A stretch of DNA of 64,000 bases from Plantibacter sp. VKM Ac-2880. Its GTDB lineage: Bacteria; Actinomycetota; Actinomycetes; Actinomycetales; Microbacteriaceae. The stretch spans positions 930,001 to 994,000 of the forward strand of contig NZ_JADKSJ010000002.1 in the NCBI RefSeq assembly GCF_015351235.1, in the 5' to 3' direction. The translations under genes were made by a program, and so were the position numbers. Shown here in pieces: positions 56,221 through 64,000 of this stretch. The notes under the pieces are model-generated. The model ran no database searches. It saw only the letters and a program-made list of their open reading frames with translations, and had not been told where the DNA came from. The first letter of the stretch is position 1; every line of letters starts with the position of its first letter.

Positions 56221-57591
56221 ATGCCCGATGCCCCCACGATCGTATGGTTCCGTGACGACCTCCGCCTCGCGGACAATCCGGCGCTGCACGCCGCCGTGGA
56301 ACTCGGCGCTCCCGTCCTGTGCCTGTTCGTCCTCGACGACAGCGAGGAGTTGCGGCCTCTCGGTGGCGCCTCCCGTTGGTGGTTGCATCACAGCCTCGAG
56401 GCGCTCGGTGAGGACATCCGCGGGCTCGGCGGTACGCTCCTCCTCCGTTCGGGGAGTGCGGCCACGATCGTCCCTGCCGTCGCCACCTCCCTCGGTGCCG
56501 GCGCGGTGCTCTGGAACCGTCGCTACGGTGCGGCGGAACGGGAGATCGACGCCGGGATCAAGACGGAGCTGAAGGACGCCGGTCTCGACGCGAGAAGCTT
56601 CGCCGCGAACCTCCTCGCCGAACCCTGGGAGATCGTCACCGGGCAGGGCCAGCCGTACTCGGTGTTCACCCCGTTCTGGAAGGCGTCGTTGCAACGTCAC
56701 TCGGCGAACCCACCGAGGCATCCGCTCCCCGCTCCGAGCGAGCTGACCGGCGTCTCGGACGCGCCCGACGGTGACGAGCTCGGATCGTGGGACCTCCTGC
56801 CGACGAAGCCGGACTGGGCGAGTGGGCTCCGCGAGCACTGGACGCCGGGTGAGGCCGGAGCGGACGCCCGACTCGCGGACTTCCTCGACGGTGGGGTGAC
56901 CGGGTACGCGGAGGATCGTGACTTCCCCGCCCAACCGTCGACCTCCGGGCTGTCGCCGCACCTGCGTTTCGGGGAGATCAGCTCACCGCAGATCTGGCAT
57001 GCGGCTCGCGACCACCGACGGCACCTCGGCGACGACGGCGCCACGTTCCTCAAGGAACTCGGCTGGCGCGACTTCGCCTACCACTGCCTCTTCGCGTTCC
57101 CCGACCTCGCCACCCGCAACTGGCGTCAGGCCTTCGATCGGTTCCCCTGGCCGGACGTCGACCAGGATGCCTTCACCGCCTGGACCACCGGCCACACCGG
57201 CATCCCCCTCGTCGACGCCGGCATGCGCGAGCTGTGGACGACCGGCAGCATGCACAACCGGATCAGGATGGTCGTGGCATCGTTCCTGACGAAGAACCTC
57301 CTCATCCACTGGCGGCTCGGCGAGGAGTGGTTCTGGGACACCCTCGTGGACGCCGACCCGGCCTCCAACCCGTTCAACTGGCAGTGGGTCGCCGGCAGCG
57401 GCTTCGACGCGTCGCCGTACTTCCGGATCTTCAACCCCGAACGCCAGCGGGAACGGTTCGATCCCGACTACGCCTACATCAAGCGGTGGGTACCGGAGTT
57501 CGGGACGCCCGACTACCCGGAGCCGATCGTCGACCTCGGGGAGACGAGGCACGCGGCCCTGGCCGCGTACGAGCACGTCAAGGGCGCGTAG
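56221..57591 (+). CDS. phr: Deoxyribodipyrimidine photolyase
   Basis: A 456-residue class I CPD photolyase that uses blue light and FADH- to split cyclobutane dimers. N-terminal WFRDDLRLADNPAL antenna-domain start and the C-terminal FAD segment TGIPLVDAGMRELWTTGSMHNRIRMVVASFLTKNLL and FNWQWVAGSGFDASPYFRIFNP are characteristic. ATG 56221 is six bases after TAGGCT. It sits with the alkylation-repair genes, but separately transcribed. Confidence 0.95.
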   Translation: MPDAPTIVWFRDDLRLADNPALHAAVELGAPVLCLFVLDDSEELRPLGGASRWWLHHSLEALGEDIRGLGGTLLLRSGSAATIVPAVATSLGAGAVLWNRRYGAAEREIDAGIKTELKDAGLDARSFAANLLAEPWEIVTGQGQPYSVFTPFWKASLQRHSANPPRHPLPAPSELTGVSDAPDGDELGSWDLLPTKPDWASGLREHWTPGEAGADARLADFLDGGVTGYAEDRDFPAQPSTSGLSPHLRFGEISSPQIWHAARDHRRHLGDDGATFLKELGWRDFAYHCLFAFPDLATRNWRQAFDRFPWPDVDQDAFTAWTTGHTGIPLVDAGMRELWTTGSMHNRIRMVVASFLTKNLLIHWRLGEEWFWDTLVDADPASNPFNWQWVAGSGFDASPYFRIFNPERQRERFDPDYAYIKRWVPEFGTPDYPEPIVDLGETRHAALAAYEHVKGA

Positions 57592-57611
57592 CCCGGCCCG
57601 TCGTCCTGTGG

Positions 57612-57757
57612 CACTTCGACAGGCTCAGTGACCGGATGCGGCTCAGTGACCGGATGCGGCTCAGTGACCGGATGCGGCTCAGTGACCGGATGTGGCTCAG
57701 TGACCGGGTGGGCAGCCGGGGACGCCGGTCGGATCGGTCCCTGAGCCTGTCGAAGGG
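57612..57757. repeat. Intergenic repeat cluster 8: core plus 18-bp array and facing core
   Basis: A CACTTCGACAGGCTCAGTGACC core, then five 18-bp units GCTCAGTGACCGGATGCG (starts 57623, 57641, 57659, 57677, 57695), then a facing GGTCCCTGAGCCTGTCGAAGGG core at 57736-57757 that ends just before the response-regulator stop. Confidence 0.88.
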
Positions 57758-57760
57758 CGC

Positions 57761-58417
57761 TCAGCGGGTGCGGAACAGGCCGGCGCGTTGGGCCGCTGCG
57801 ATGGCGGCCGAACGGTTCGACACGTCGAGCTTCGTGTAGATGTGGGCGAGGTGCGACTTCACCGTCGTCTCCCCGACGTGGAGTCGTCCGGCGATCTCCA
57901 GGTTGGTGAGCCCCTCGGCGGCGCGCGCGAGCACCTCGATCTCGCGCGCGCTCAAGGCCTGCTGCGGCGCACTCACCCGTGCGACCAGGCGCGTGGCGAC
58001 GGCCGGGCCGAGCACCGAATTCCCGCCTGCGGCCGAGCGGATGCCGTCCACGAGGTCCTCCGGTACGGCGTCCTTCAGGAGGTACCCGGCGGCGCCTGCC
58101 TCGATCGCACCGAGGATGTCGGCGTCGGAGTCGTAGTTCGTCAGCACGAGGACCGACGGCGGTACCGGCAACGCCCTGATCTCGCGCGTCGCGTCGATGC
58201 CGGTCGGGCCGTCGCCGAAGCTGAGGTCCATGAGCACCAGGTCGGCTCGAGGTGCCGCTGCGACCGCCTCGGCCGCGGTCGCAGCCGTCCCGACGACCTC
58301 GATGTCGTCGATCGGCGCCAGGACGGCCTGCAGACCGGCTCGGACGATCGGGTGGTCGTCGGCCACCAGGACCCGGATGACCACCCGGCCCCCGGGTTCA
58401 CCCACGCCCTCAGACAT
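57761..58417 (-). CDS. NarL/LuxR-type response regulator
   Basis: A 218-residue response regulator. Receiver: Asp20/Asp21, phospho-acceptor Asp64 (LVLMDLSFGD), Lys in YLLKDAVP. C-terminal LuxR HTH: LSAREIEVLARAAEGLTNLEIAGRLHVGETTVKSHLAHIYTKLDV. Start ATG 58417 overlaps the kinase gene's end by eight bases. It is transcribed after the kinase; likely targets are the divergent ABC transporter genes. Confidence 0.93.
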   Translation of the reverse strand: MSEGVGEPGGRVVIRVLVADDHPIVRAGLQAVLAPIDDIEVVGTAATAAEAVAAAPRADLVLMDLSFGDGPTGIDATREIRALPVPPSVLVLTNYDSDADILGAIEAGAAGYLLKDAVPEDLVDGIRSAAGGNSVLGPAVATRLVARVSAPQQALSAREIEVLARAAEGLTNLEIAGRLHVGETTVKSHLAHIYTKLDVSNRSAAIAAAQRAGLFRTR

Positions 58418-59729
58418 CGGTCCCATTGTCGCGCATCGTCGCTGCCTCCCTGGTCGTGTCCGGTGCCGGCGTCGAGTCCGACGACGGTGTCGCTGTCGGT
58501 GCGGCGAACCGGACGGTGACCGTCGTCCCGGCGCCTGGCGCGCTGCGGACGTCGACCGCGCCGCCCAACTCGGTGATGCGACGACGCATGGACACCATGC
58601 CGAACGAGCCGCCCGCAGCCCGCTCGACGAGCGTCGCCGGATCGAAGCCAACGCCGTCGTCGTCGATGTCGAGGAGCACCTCGCCGTCGAGGTAGCTGAG
58701 GGTGACGTCCGCGCGGCTCGCCCCGGCATGACGCACGACGTTCGCGAGGCTGCTCTGCGCGGCCCGGAGGAGGGCGGTGGTCACCGGGGTTCCGAGGACG
58801 AATGCGTCGCCCGTGACGGTCGTCGAGACCGGTGTTCCGCTCTCCGCGGTCGTCGTCTCCGCAAGCCGACCCAGCGCGTCCGCGATCGTGGCACCCACGA
58901 GCGCCGGTGGGCTCAGCTCGTCGATGAGGCTGCGTGTCTCGGCGAGCGCGGTCGCGGCGGCGTCCCTCGCCAGGCCGATGTGGGAGCGCAGCTGTCCCGT
59001 GCCAGGCCCTTCGCCCGCGGAGCGTTCCGCGGCGTGCAGGAGCAGTTGGATGCTCGAGAGGGCCTGCGCGACCGTGTCGTGGAGTCCCGCGGCGAGGCGC
59101 TCCCGCTCCGCCAGCTTGCCGGCCTCCTGCCCCCTCCTGGCGAGCTCCTCACGAGCGGCGACGAGGTCGGCGATGAGTCGCTCACGCTCGGCCGCCTCCC
59201 TGGCCAGCGCCTCGTAGCCGAGGCCGATCGCCACGGCCACCGCCGCACCGACGAGCGGACCGACGACGCCTCCGACACTGAACCCGGCATGCAGACCGAT
59301 CGCGACGATCGCCGAGCAGGTGGCGATCACGACGGCGGGGACCGCGACGGCCCGCGGAAGCAGGTGGAGGTAGAGGAAGAACAACGGGAAGACGAGGTAG
59401 GCCGCATCGGGGCTGAGCAGGACGAGGACCACCCACTCGACGCTGAGGAAGACCAACCAGGCGAGGACGAAGGAGCGACCTCGACGAGCCCCGGTCGCCG
59501 CGACACCGTGGTCGGTGGGCGCGGTGGCCGTCCGGCGGAGCCGACCACCGACGACGGCGCCGGCGGCGTAGGTGACGAGCATGACGACGGCGAACACGAG
59601 CGCCGCGGACATCGTCGGGCCACCGACCGAGACGGATCGCACGATCACGAGCGCGATGAGTGCGGTGACGAGGCCGTGGAGGCCGAGCTGCAGGCCGGTG
59701 AAGACGGGGCTGAGTGCCGAGTGCTTCAT
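58410..59729 (-). CDS. DesK/NarL-partner sensor histidine kinase
   Basis: A 439-residue kinase with about six membrane helices (residues 10-170), a coiled segment, phosphoacceptor His217 in ERLAAGLHDTVAQALSSIQLLL (HisKA_3) and the ATPase motif DIDDDGVGFDP. No large sensor domain outside the membrane. Start ATG 59729 is six bases after TACGCT. Forms an operon with the response regulator and faces the ABC exporter. Confidence 0.9.
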   Translation of the reverse strand: MKHSALSPVFTGLQLGLHGLVTALIALVIVRSVSVGGPTMSAALVFAVVMLVTYAAGAVVGGRLRRTATAPTDHGVAATGARRGRSFVLAWLVFLSVEWVVLVLLSPDAAYLVFPLFFLYLHLLPRAVAVPAVVIATCSAIVAIGLHAGFSVGGVVGPLVGAAVAVAIGLGYEALAREAAERERLIADLVAAREELARRGQEAGKLAERERLAAGLHDTVAQALSSIQLLLHAAERSAGEGPGTGQLRSHIGLARDAAATALAETRSLIDELSPPALVGATIADALGRLAETTTAESGTPVSTTVTGDAFVLGTPVTTALLRAAQSSLANVVRHAGASRADVTLSYLDGEVLLDIDDDGVGFDPATLVERAAGGSFGMVSMRRRITELGGAVDVRSAPGAGTTVTVRFAAPTATPSSDSTPAPDTTREAATMRDNGTDV

Positions 59730-59905
59730 CCGCCCAGCGTACGGCGCGGGGCGTCGGGGCGAATCATCAGAAAGATGGAACGTCGCCTCCATCCGACCGC
59801 GCGCCGATACCCTCCCGTCCGACGATGCCGAGTGGCTCCGGCTCGACGACGCTGAGAGGGTGCCGCACCACGGAGACGCCGTCGGGCGGCCGACAAGGAG
59901 TCCCC

Positions 59906-60991
59906 ATGTTCGTCGCCTGGCGCGACATGCGCTTCGCCACCGGTCGCTTCGTGCTGATCGGGGCGGTCGTCACCCTCATCACCCTGCTCGTCGGGTTCCT
60001 CAGCGGCCTGACGGCGGGCCTGGCGAACCAGAACATCTCCGCCATCACCGGGCTGGGTGCGTCGAGCATCGTCCTCGCCGGTCCGGCCGACGGCGGACCG
60101 GCGACGTACGCGGACTCGGCGATCGACGATGCCGCTGCGACCAGGTGGGCCGCGGTCCCCGGCGTGGACCACGTCCTCGAGCTCGGGATCAGCCAGACGC
60201 GCCTGACGACCGCCGAGGCGCGCACCGCGGTGGCGCTGTTCGGGACCGCCGATGTCACGGCGACCCGGAGCACGACAGACGCACCCGCCGACGGGACGGC
60301 CAGGCTCAGTCGGACCGCGGCGGAAGCCCTCCATGTGTCCCGCGGCGACACGGTCTCGATCGGTGCTGAGACGCTCACGGTCGGTGCGGTCGTCGACGAC
60401 CAGTGGTACAGCCACACGCCGGTCGTCTGGACGAGCCTCGCGACCTGGCGGTCGGTCCAAGGGGCCTCTGGTGCCCCGACGGACGGTGCGACGGCCCTCG
60501 CCCTCTCCGGCACCCTGACCGCCGACGCCGTCACAGCTGCGGAGCACGCCACCGGCACGGTGTCGGAGGACGTCCTCTCCTCGCTGCTCGCGATCGGCTC
60601 GTTCCGCTCCGAGATCGGCTCCCTGCTGCTCATGGTCGGCATGCTGTTCGGCATCTCGGCGCTCGTGATCGGCGCGTTCTTCACGGTCTGGACCATGCAG
60701 CGCGCGGGTGACGTCGCGATCCTCAAGGCCCTCGGCGCGACCACCGGGCGGCTGGCGCTGGACGCGCTCGGTCAGGCGTCCGTCCTGCTGCTCCTCGGCG
60801 TGGGGCTCGGCATCGGGCTGACCGCAGTGCTGGGCTCCGCAGCCGGGAGCGCGCTGCCCTTCGTCCTCAGCCCGCTGACGACGCTCCTGCCCGGGGTCGT
60901 CATGATCGGCCTCGGGCTCGTCGGCGCCGCGTTCGCCCTGCGGTCGATCCTGTCGGCCGATCCGCTGACCGCGCTCGGCGGCAACCGGTGA
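59906..60991 (+). CDS. FtsX-like ABC transporter permease
   Basis: A 361-residue permease with one N-terminal helix (about 17-40), a large extracellular domain (40-230) and three C-terminal helices with the FtsX-domain pattern (LLLMVGMLFGISALVIGAFFTVWTMQRAGDVAILKALGAT). These MacB/FtsX-type pumps export lipids, peptides or antibiotics from the membrane. ATG 59906 with AAGGAG. Pairs with the ATPase gene 67 bases downstream. Confidence 0.9.
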   Translation: MFVAWRDMRFATGRFVLIGAVVTLITLLVGFLSGLTAGLANQNISAITGLGASSIVLAGPADGGPATYADSAIDDAAATRWAAVPGVDHVLELGISQTRLTTAEARTAVALFGTADVTATRSTTDAPADGTARLSRTAAEALHVSRGDTVSIGAETLTVGAVVDDQWYSHTPVVWTSLATWRSVQGASGAPTDGATALALSGTLTADAVTAAEHATGTVSEDVLSSLLAIGSFRSEIGSLLLMVGMLFGISALVIGAFFTVWTMQRAGDVAILKALGATTGRLALDALGQASVLLLLGVGLGIGLTAVLGSAAGSALPFVLSPLTTLLPGVVMIGLGLVGAAFALRSILSADPLTALGGNR

Positions 60992-61058
60992 ACCCGGGCT
61001 CCACCACCGCGTCCGCTCCTGCACCAGCACCCACCCCCGTCACCATCGGAGTCCCCGC

Positions 61059-61763
61059 ATGATCTCGCTCACCGACGTCTCCCTCACCTTCCCCGACGGC
61101 GACCACCGCGTCACCGCCGTCGACCACGCGACCCTCGTCGTCCCGGCCGGGACCGTCGCCGCACTCACCGGGCCGTCCGGCTCCGGCAAGTCGAGTGTCC
61201 TCGCCGTCGCGGCCGGGCTCATCCGCCCCGACAGCGGCACCGTCGAGGTCGCCGGGATCGACGTGACCTCACTCGACCGTCGAGCCGCCACCGACTTCCG
61301 CCGGACGAACCTCGGCATCGTCTTCCAACAGGCCAACCTCCTGCCGTCCCTCACCGCCCTCGAACAGCTGTGCGTGCTCGGGACCCTCGGCGGCCGCGCC
61401 TCACGGGCCGACCGGGCACGGACCCGTGATCGGGCCACGATGTTGCTCGCTGCGGTGGGACTCGCGGACCAGGCCGGCAAACGGCCGCACCAGCTCTCCG
61501 GTGGTCAGCGGCAGCGCGTCAACATCGCCCGGGCGCTCATGAACGAGCCGGATGCGCTCGTCGTGGACGAGCCGACCAGCGCGCTCGACCACGAGCGTGG
61601 TTCCGCCATCATCGAGCTCATCCTCGAACTCACCGCGTCATCGGGCGCAGCGACCCTGCTCGTCACCCACGATCGGAGTCACCTCGACCGCATGGACCAG
61701 GTGCTCGTCATGGAGGACGGGCGGCTCAGCAGCGCCGCGGACGCGCTGGCCCAGCGGTCCTGA
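61059..61763 (+). CDS. ABC transporter ATP-binding protein (MacB-type)
   Basis: A 234-residue ATPase: Walker A GPSGSGKSS (38-46), Q-loop QQANLLPS, signature LSGGQRQR, Walker B ALVVDEPTS and switch His in VTHDRSH. It powers the FtsX-like permease in front of it. The two genes are divergent from the kinase-regulator operon, suggesting a stress-induced exporter. Confidence 0.93.
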   Translation: MISLTDVSLTFPDGDHRVTAVDHATLVVPAGTVAALTGPSGSGKSSVLAVAAGLIRPDSGTVEVAGIDVTSLDRRAATDFRRTNLGIVFQQANLLPSLTALEQLCVLGTLGGRASRADRARTRDRATMLLAAVGLADQAGKRPHQLSGGQRQRVNIARALMNEPDALVVDEPTSALDHERGSAIIELILELTASSGAATLLVTHDRSHLDRMDQVLVMEDGRLSSAADALAQRS

Positions 61764-61814
61764 GGCGCGTCGCTGCCCGACGGTAGGGTGAGGTCACGCC
61801 GAGAGAGGATCACC

Positions 61815-62216
61815 ATGCGCAGCGCCACCCGAGGGCTCACCGTGATCGCGATCGTCGGGGCGCTCCTCGGCACCAGCGCATGCGCCGGCGGTTCGGACGA
61901 ACCCTCCGACCAGGGCTCCGCGAGTGCCGCCGGCGTGATCGCACCCGTCATCGTCCAGCTCGTCGATCAGGACGGGCGCACCCTCTCCGTCGGCCTCGAC
62001 AACGTGGTGGACCTCGTCGCCGTCGACCCGACCGTCTGGTCCGCCGAGATCGAGGACCCGTCGATCGCGGAGTACGTGCCCGGTGGTTCCCGGGGCGGCG
62101 CCTCCTTCAACCCCGGCCTGCAACCCCTCGCCGTCGGCAGCACCGAAGTCACGCTGACGAACCGCTCCGACGACTCGACCGTCGTCTTCACCCTCGAGGT
62201 CGTCGCAGGACCCTGA
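61815..62216 (+). CDS. Small lipoprotein
   Basis: A 133-residue lipoprotein: signal peptide with LGTSAC, lipidated Cys23, then a beta-rich domain of unknown family (VIVQLVDQDGRTLSVGLDNVVDLVAV... to ...EVTLTNRSDDSTVVFTLEVV). ATG 61815 with GAGAGAGGAT upstream. It follows the ABC genes by 51 bases and may be part of the same transcript. Confidence 0.75.
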   Translation: MRSATRGLTVIAIVGALLGTSACAGGSDEPSDQGSASAAGVIAPVIVQLVDQDGRTLSVGLDNVVDLVAVDPTVWSAEIEDPSIAEYVPGGSRGGASFNPGLQPLAVGSTEVTLTNRSDDSTVVFTLEVVAGP

Positions 62217-62240
62217 GCGGACGCTGCCCGTGAGCGGACC

Positions 62241-62365
62241 GGTCCCTGAGCAGACCCGGTCCCTGAGCCTGTCGAAGGGCAGCCGAACCCACCGGTCCCT
62301 GAGCCTGTCGACACTTCGACAAGCTCAGTGACCAAGGCGCTCCGGTCCCTGAGCCTGTCGAAGGG
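62241..62365. repeat. Intergenic repeat cluster 9 with head-to-head cores
   Basis: Five cores: four in GGTCCCTGAGCCTGTCGA orientation and one in the opposite. The fourth and its neighbour meet as CTGAGCCTGTCG-acactt-CGACAAGCTCAG (about 62302-62331), a 12-base stem with one mismatch. Between the convergent lipoprotein and ppnP genes, where it could terminate both. Confidence 0.85.
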
Positions 62366-62380
62366 CAGCCGCTCAGCCGC

Positions 62381-62677
62381 TCAGATGTCCAGGTACCGGC
62401 AGAGGTAGGCGGTGGCGACCTCCACGTGGACCTGGAAGCTGCTGCTCCCCGGGACGCTGAACTGGGCGTCCGGGCCGAAGTCCTGCCAGGCGCTGGTGTT
62501 GGGCAACAGGACGCGGAGCCGGCCGGAGATGACGGACATCTCCTCGGCCTTCCCGGTGGTGAAGGTGTACTCCCCCGGCGCCATGACCCCGATGCTCGCC
62601 GACTCGGCTCCCGGCTCGTGCGTGGCGAAGCCGATCGACTTCACGTTGCCGTCGAAGTACTCGTTGCTCGTCAGCAT
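62381..62677 (-). CDS. ppnP: Pyrimidine/purine nucleoside phosphorylase
   Basis: A 98-residue cupin of the PpnP (DUF1255) family, full length: LTSNEYFDGNVKSIGFATHE, GEYTFTTGKAEEMSVISG, and the end FQVHVEVATAYLCRYLD. Phosphorolyses nucleosides. ATG 62677 with GGGAGG. It follows the thiD-tenA gene by 46 bases on the same strand. Confidence 0.92.
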   Translation of the reverse strand: MLTSNEYFDGNVKSIGFATHEPGAESASIGVMAPGEYTFTTGKAEEMSVISGRLRVLLPNTSAWQDFGPDAQFSVPGSSSFQVHVEVATAYLCRYLDI

Positions 62678-62723
62678 CAGGGGCCTCCCTCGTGGTCCAC
62701 GACCGCGGTGGCCGATCCGCCAT

Positions 62724-64000
62724 TCATCGTATCGGCTCGGCGAAGAAGGCCTCCTCGTGTGCAGCAGAGGCCAGGAACGCCCGGCGCATCGCCCGCCGTC
62801 CCGTCGCGTCCGCGCGCTCCGCCGCCTCGGCGACGATCTCGATCGCGCGGGCGGTGGCGACCGCGAAGGCCGGGTCGGCGTAGGTGTCGAGCCACGCGGC
62901 GAACGGGTGCTCGGCATGCGACGCCTGGACGAGCCGCTCCCCCAGATCCTGATAGATCCAGTAGCAGGGCAGAACCGCGGCGATCACCCGACCGTAGTCG
63001 CCGTCGACACCCGCGGCGTGCAGGTGGTCGAGGTAGGCCGTCGTGGTCGACGACGGTTCCGCCTCCTCCCCGGCCGCGGCGGAGGCGTCGAGCCAGGTGC
63101 GGTGGAGTTCCATCTCGGCCTCGATCGAGCCGGCGGCGCCCGTCGCCCAGAACACCTGTTCCTCGGGGGTCGGGGCCAGCGCGCTCGCTCGCGCGAGCAC
63201 CCGGGAGTAGGCGCGGAGGTAGATCGCATCCTGCTGCAGGTACCACGCGAACCGGGCCGGATCGAGGGTGCCGTCGGCGAGCGTGGCGACGAACGGCAAC
63301 CGGTCGATCCGCGCCCGCAGCTCCGCGATCTCGTCCCACCATCCCGCGACGAGCTCAGCACCGTCTGCTGGGCGCACACCGAGGCCCGCCGACTCCCACA
63401 ACGTGGCGAAGTGGTTGATGGGCCCGCTCCCCGCACCGACCTCGAGCGCGTCCGCCGCCTCCAGACTCGAGGTGAGCCACGCCTTGGCCGTGCCGAGCGC
63501 CTCCGACCAGGACCCGGTGCGTGCGAGGAGGGTCGCCATCGCGCTCGACAGGGAACAGCCGGTCCCGTGGGTGTTGGTCGTGGAGACCCGCGGTCCGTCG
63601 AACTCGATCAACGAGCGGCCGTCACCGAGACCGCCGCGGGCGTCGACGAGGGCGTCCGGGCAGTCCACCACCCCGGACAGGTGCCCGCCCTTCACGAGCA
63701 CGATCACCCCGGCCCGTTCCGACACCCGCCGCGCCTGCGCGAGGGCGTCGGCCCAGCGCTCCGCCACCGGTTCGTCCGCGAGCACGGCGAGCTCGGGGAG
63801 GTTCGGGGTGACGAGGTCGACGAGCGGCAGGAGCGCGCGCATGGCGGCTTCCGCGTCCTGCCGGAGGAGGCGGTCACCGCTCGTCGCCACCATGACGGGG
63901 TCGAGGACGACGGGTCCGGTCGTCGTCTCGCGGAGCCACGTGGCGACGGTCTCGATGATCCGCGCGCCGCCCAGCATGCCGACCTTGACGGCGTCGATGA
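62724..64000 (-). CDS. ThiD-TenA fusion (HMP-P kinase and thiaminase II), partial
   Basis: The reading frame continues past base 64000, so only the last 425 residues are seen. The first part is the ThiD ribokinase fold: IDAVKVGMLG at the window edge, the PVMVATSGDRLL motif and NTHGTGCSLSSA with its catalytic Asp replaced region GTGCSLS. Then TenA: FVATLADGTLDPARFAWYLQQDAIYLRAYSR, and Cys in VLPCYWIYQDLG plus late E in HEEAFFAEP. Such fusions make and salvage the pyrimidine of thiamine. Confidence 0.92.
   Translation of the reverse strand, partial: IDAVKVGMLGGARIIETVATWLRETTTGPVVLDPVMVATSGDRLLRQDAEAAMRALLPLVDLVTPNLPELAVLADEPVAERWADALAQARRVSERAGVIVLVKGGHLSGVVDCPDALVDARGGLGDGRSLIEFDGPRVSTTNTHGTGCSLSSAMATLLARTGSWSEALGTAKAWLTSSLEAADALEVGAGSGPINHFATLWESAGLGVRPADGAELVAGWWDEIAELRARIDRLPFVATLADGTLDPARFAWYLQQDAIYLRAYSRVLARASALAPTPEEQVFWATGAAGSIEAEMELHRTWLDASAAAGEEAEPSSTTTAYLDHLHAAGVDGDYGRVIAAVLPCYWIYQDLGERLVQASHAEHPFAAWLDTYADPAFAVATARAIEIVAEAAERADATGRRAMRRAFLASAAHEEAFFAEPIR

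Noticed and set aside
57612-57757. CRISPR array
   Set aside because: Units are contiguous 18-mers without unique spacers, and there are no cas genes in the window.

Overview
The window is high-GC DNA from an actinobacterium. Gene content, the DUF222/HNH gene, the paired bS22 and BldC-like genes, the menaquinone pathway and the abundance of leaderless genes all point to the family Microbacteriaceae. I cannot fix the genus from sequence alone. It is ordinary chromosome: tightly packed, mostly housekeeping genes on both strands, one tRNA (Tyr, GUA), no CRISPR array, no insertion sequence, no prophage. About 70 genes are supported, including three too short for a usual gene caller's cut-off: a 32-residue ribosomal protein, a 33-residue cysteine-ended leader peptide and a 33-residue candidate upstream of a small repressor.

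Layout. 1-7.3 kb: end of a pyruvate oxidase gene, dTDP-glucose dehydratase, an M23 peptidase, an inositol-phosphatase-like enzyme, a DUF222/HNH nuclease, tRNA-Tyr and a lytic-transglycosylase-like lipoprotein. 7.4-12 kb: YajQ, a hydrolase, a Gln/Gly/Tyr-rich membrane protein, ferredoxin-NADP reductase. 12-30.3 kb: a loose menaquinone region (polyprenyl diphosphate synthase, menG, menF, menD, menA, menE, menB, menC) interleaved with a permease, PPK2, an SGNH acyltransferase and hypothetical membrane proteins. It also holds a decayed pair, a short-chain dehydrogenase with an internal deletion facing a frameshifted regulator. 30.5-35.2 kb: a five-gene operon for system II cytochrome c maturation (phosphatase, TlpA, CcdA, ResB, CcsB), which with menaquinone makes this stretch a respiratory-chain neighbourhood.

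35.3-47.8 kb: a short, archaeal-type aspartyl-tRNA synthetase with a flavodoxin, a PrmC paralogue, small redox and regulatory proteins, bS22/BldC, ArsR with TrkH-TrkA potassium uptake, a TetR/GNAT block, proC, MarP, tadA and upp. 47.9-49 kb: the leader peptide and an orphan OmpR-type DNA-binding protein. 49-53.1 kb: a DMT transporter with an AI-2E family protein, then an ECF sigma factor with two Asp23-type proteins. 53.4-57.6 kb: MarR, an Ada-AlkA fusion, Ogt and photolyase, a DNA-damage repair island. 57.7-64 kb: a NarL/DesK two-component system divergent from an FtsX/ATPase ABC exporter and a lipoprotein, then PpnP and a ThiD-TenA fusion that runs off the window.

Two features recur across the window. 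First, about 30 genes have an NANNNT hexamer, usually TANNNT, ending 6-8 nt before the start codon, so their transcripts are probably leaderless. Second, nine intergenic spots carry a repeat whose core is CTTCGACARGCTCAG followed by a GGGACC or TGACC tail; at several of them the tail alone has been amplified into 18-20-bp tandem arrays. The most interesting single locus is the leaderless peptide ending in Met-Cys-Cys-Arg-Met-Cys-Arg upstream of the orphan regulator, which looks like a cysteine-sensing attenuator.
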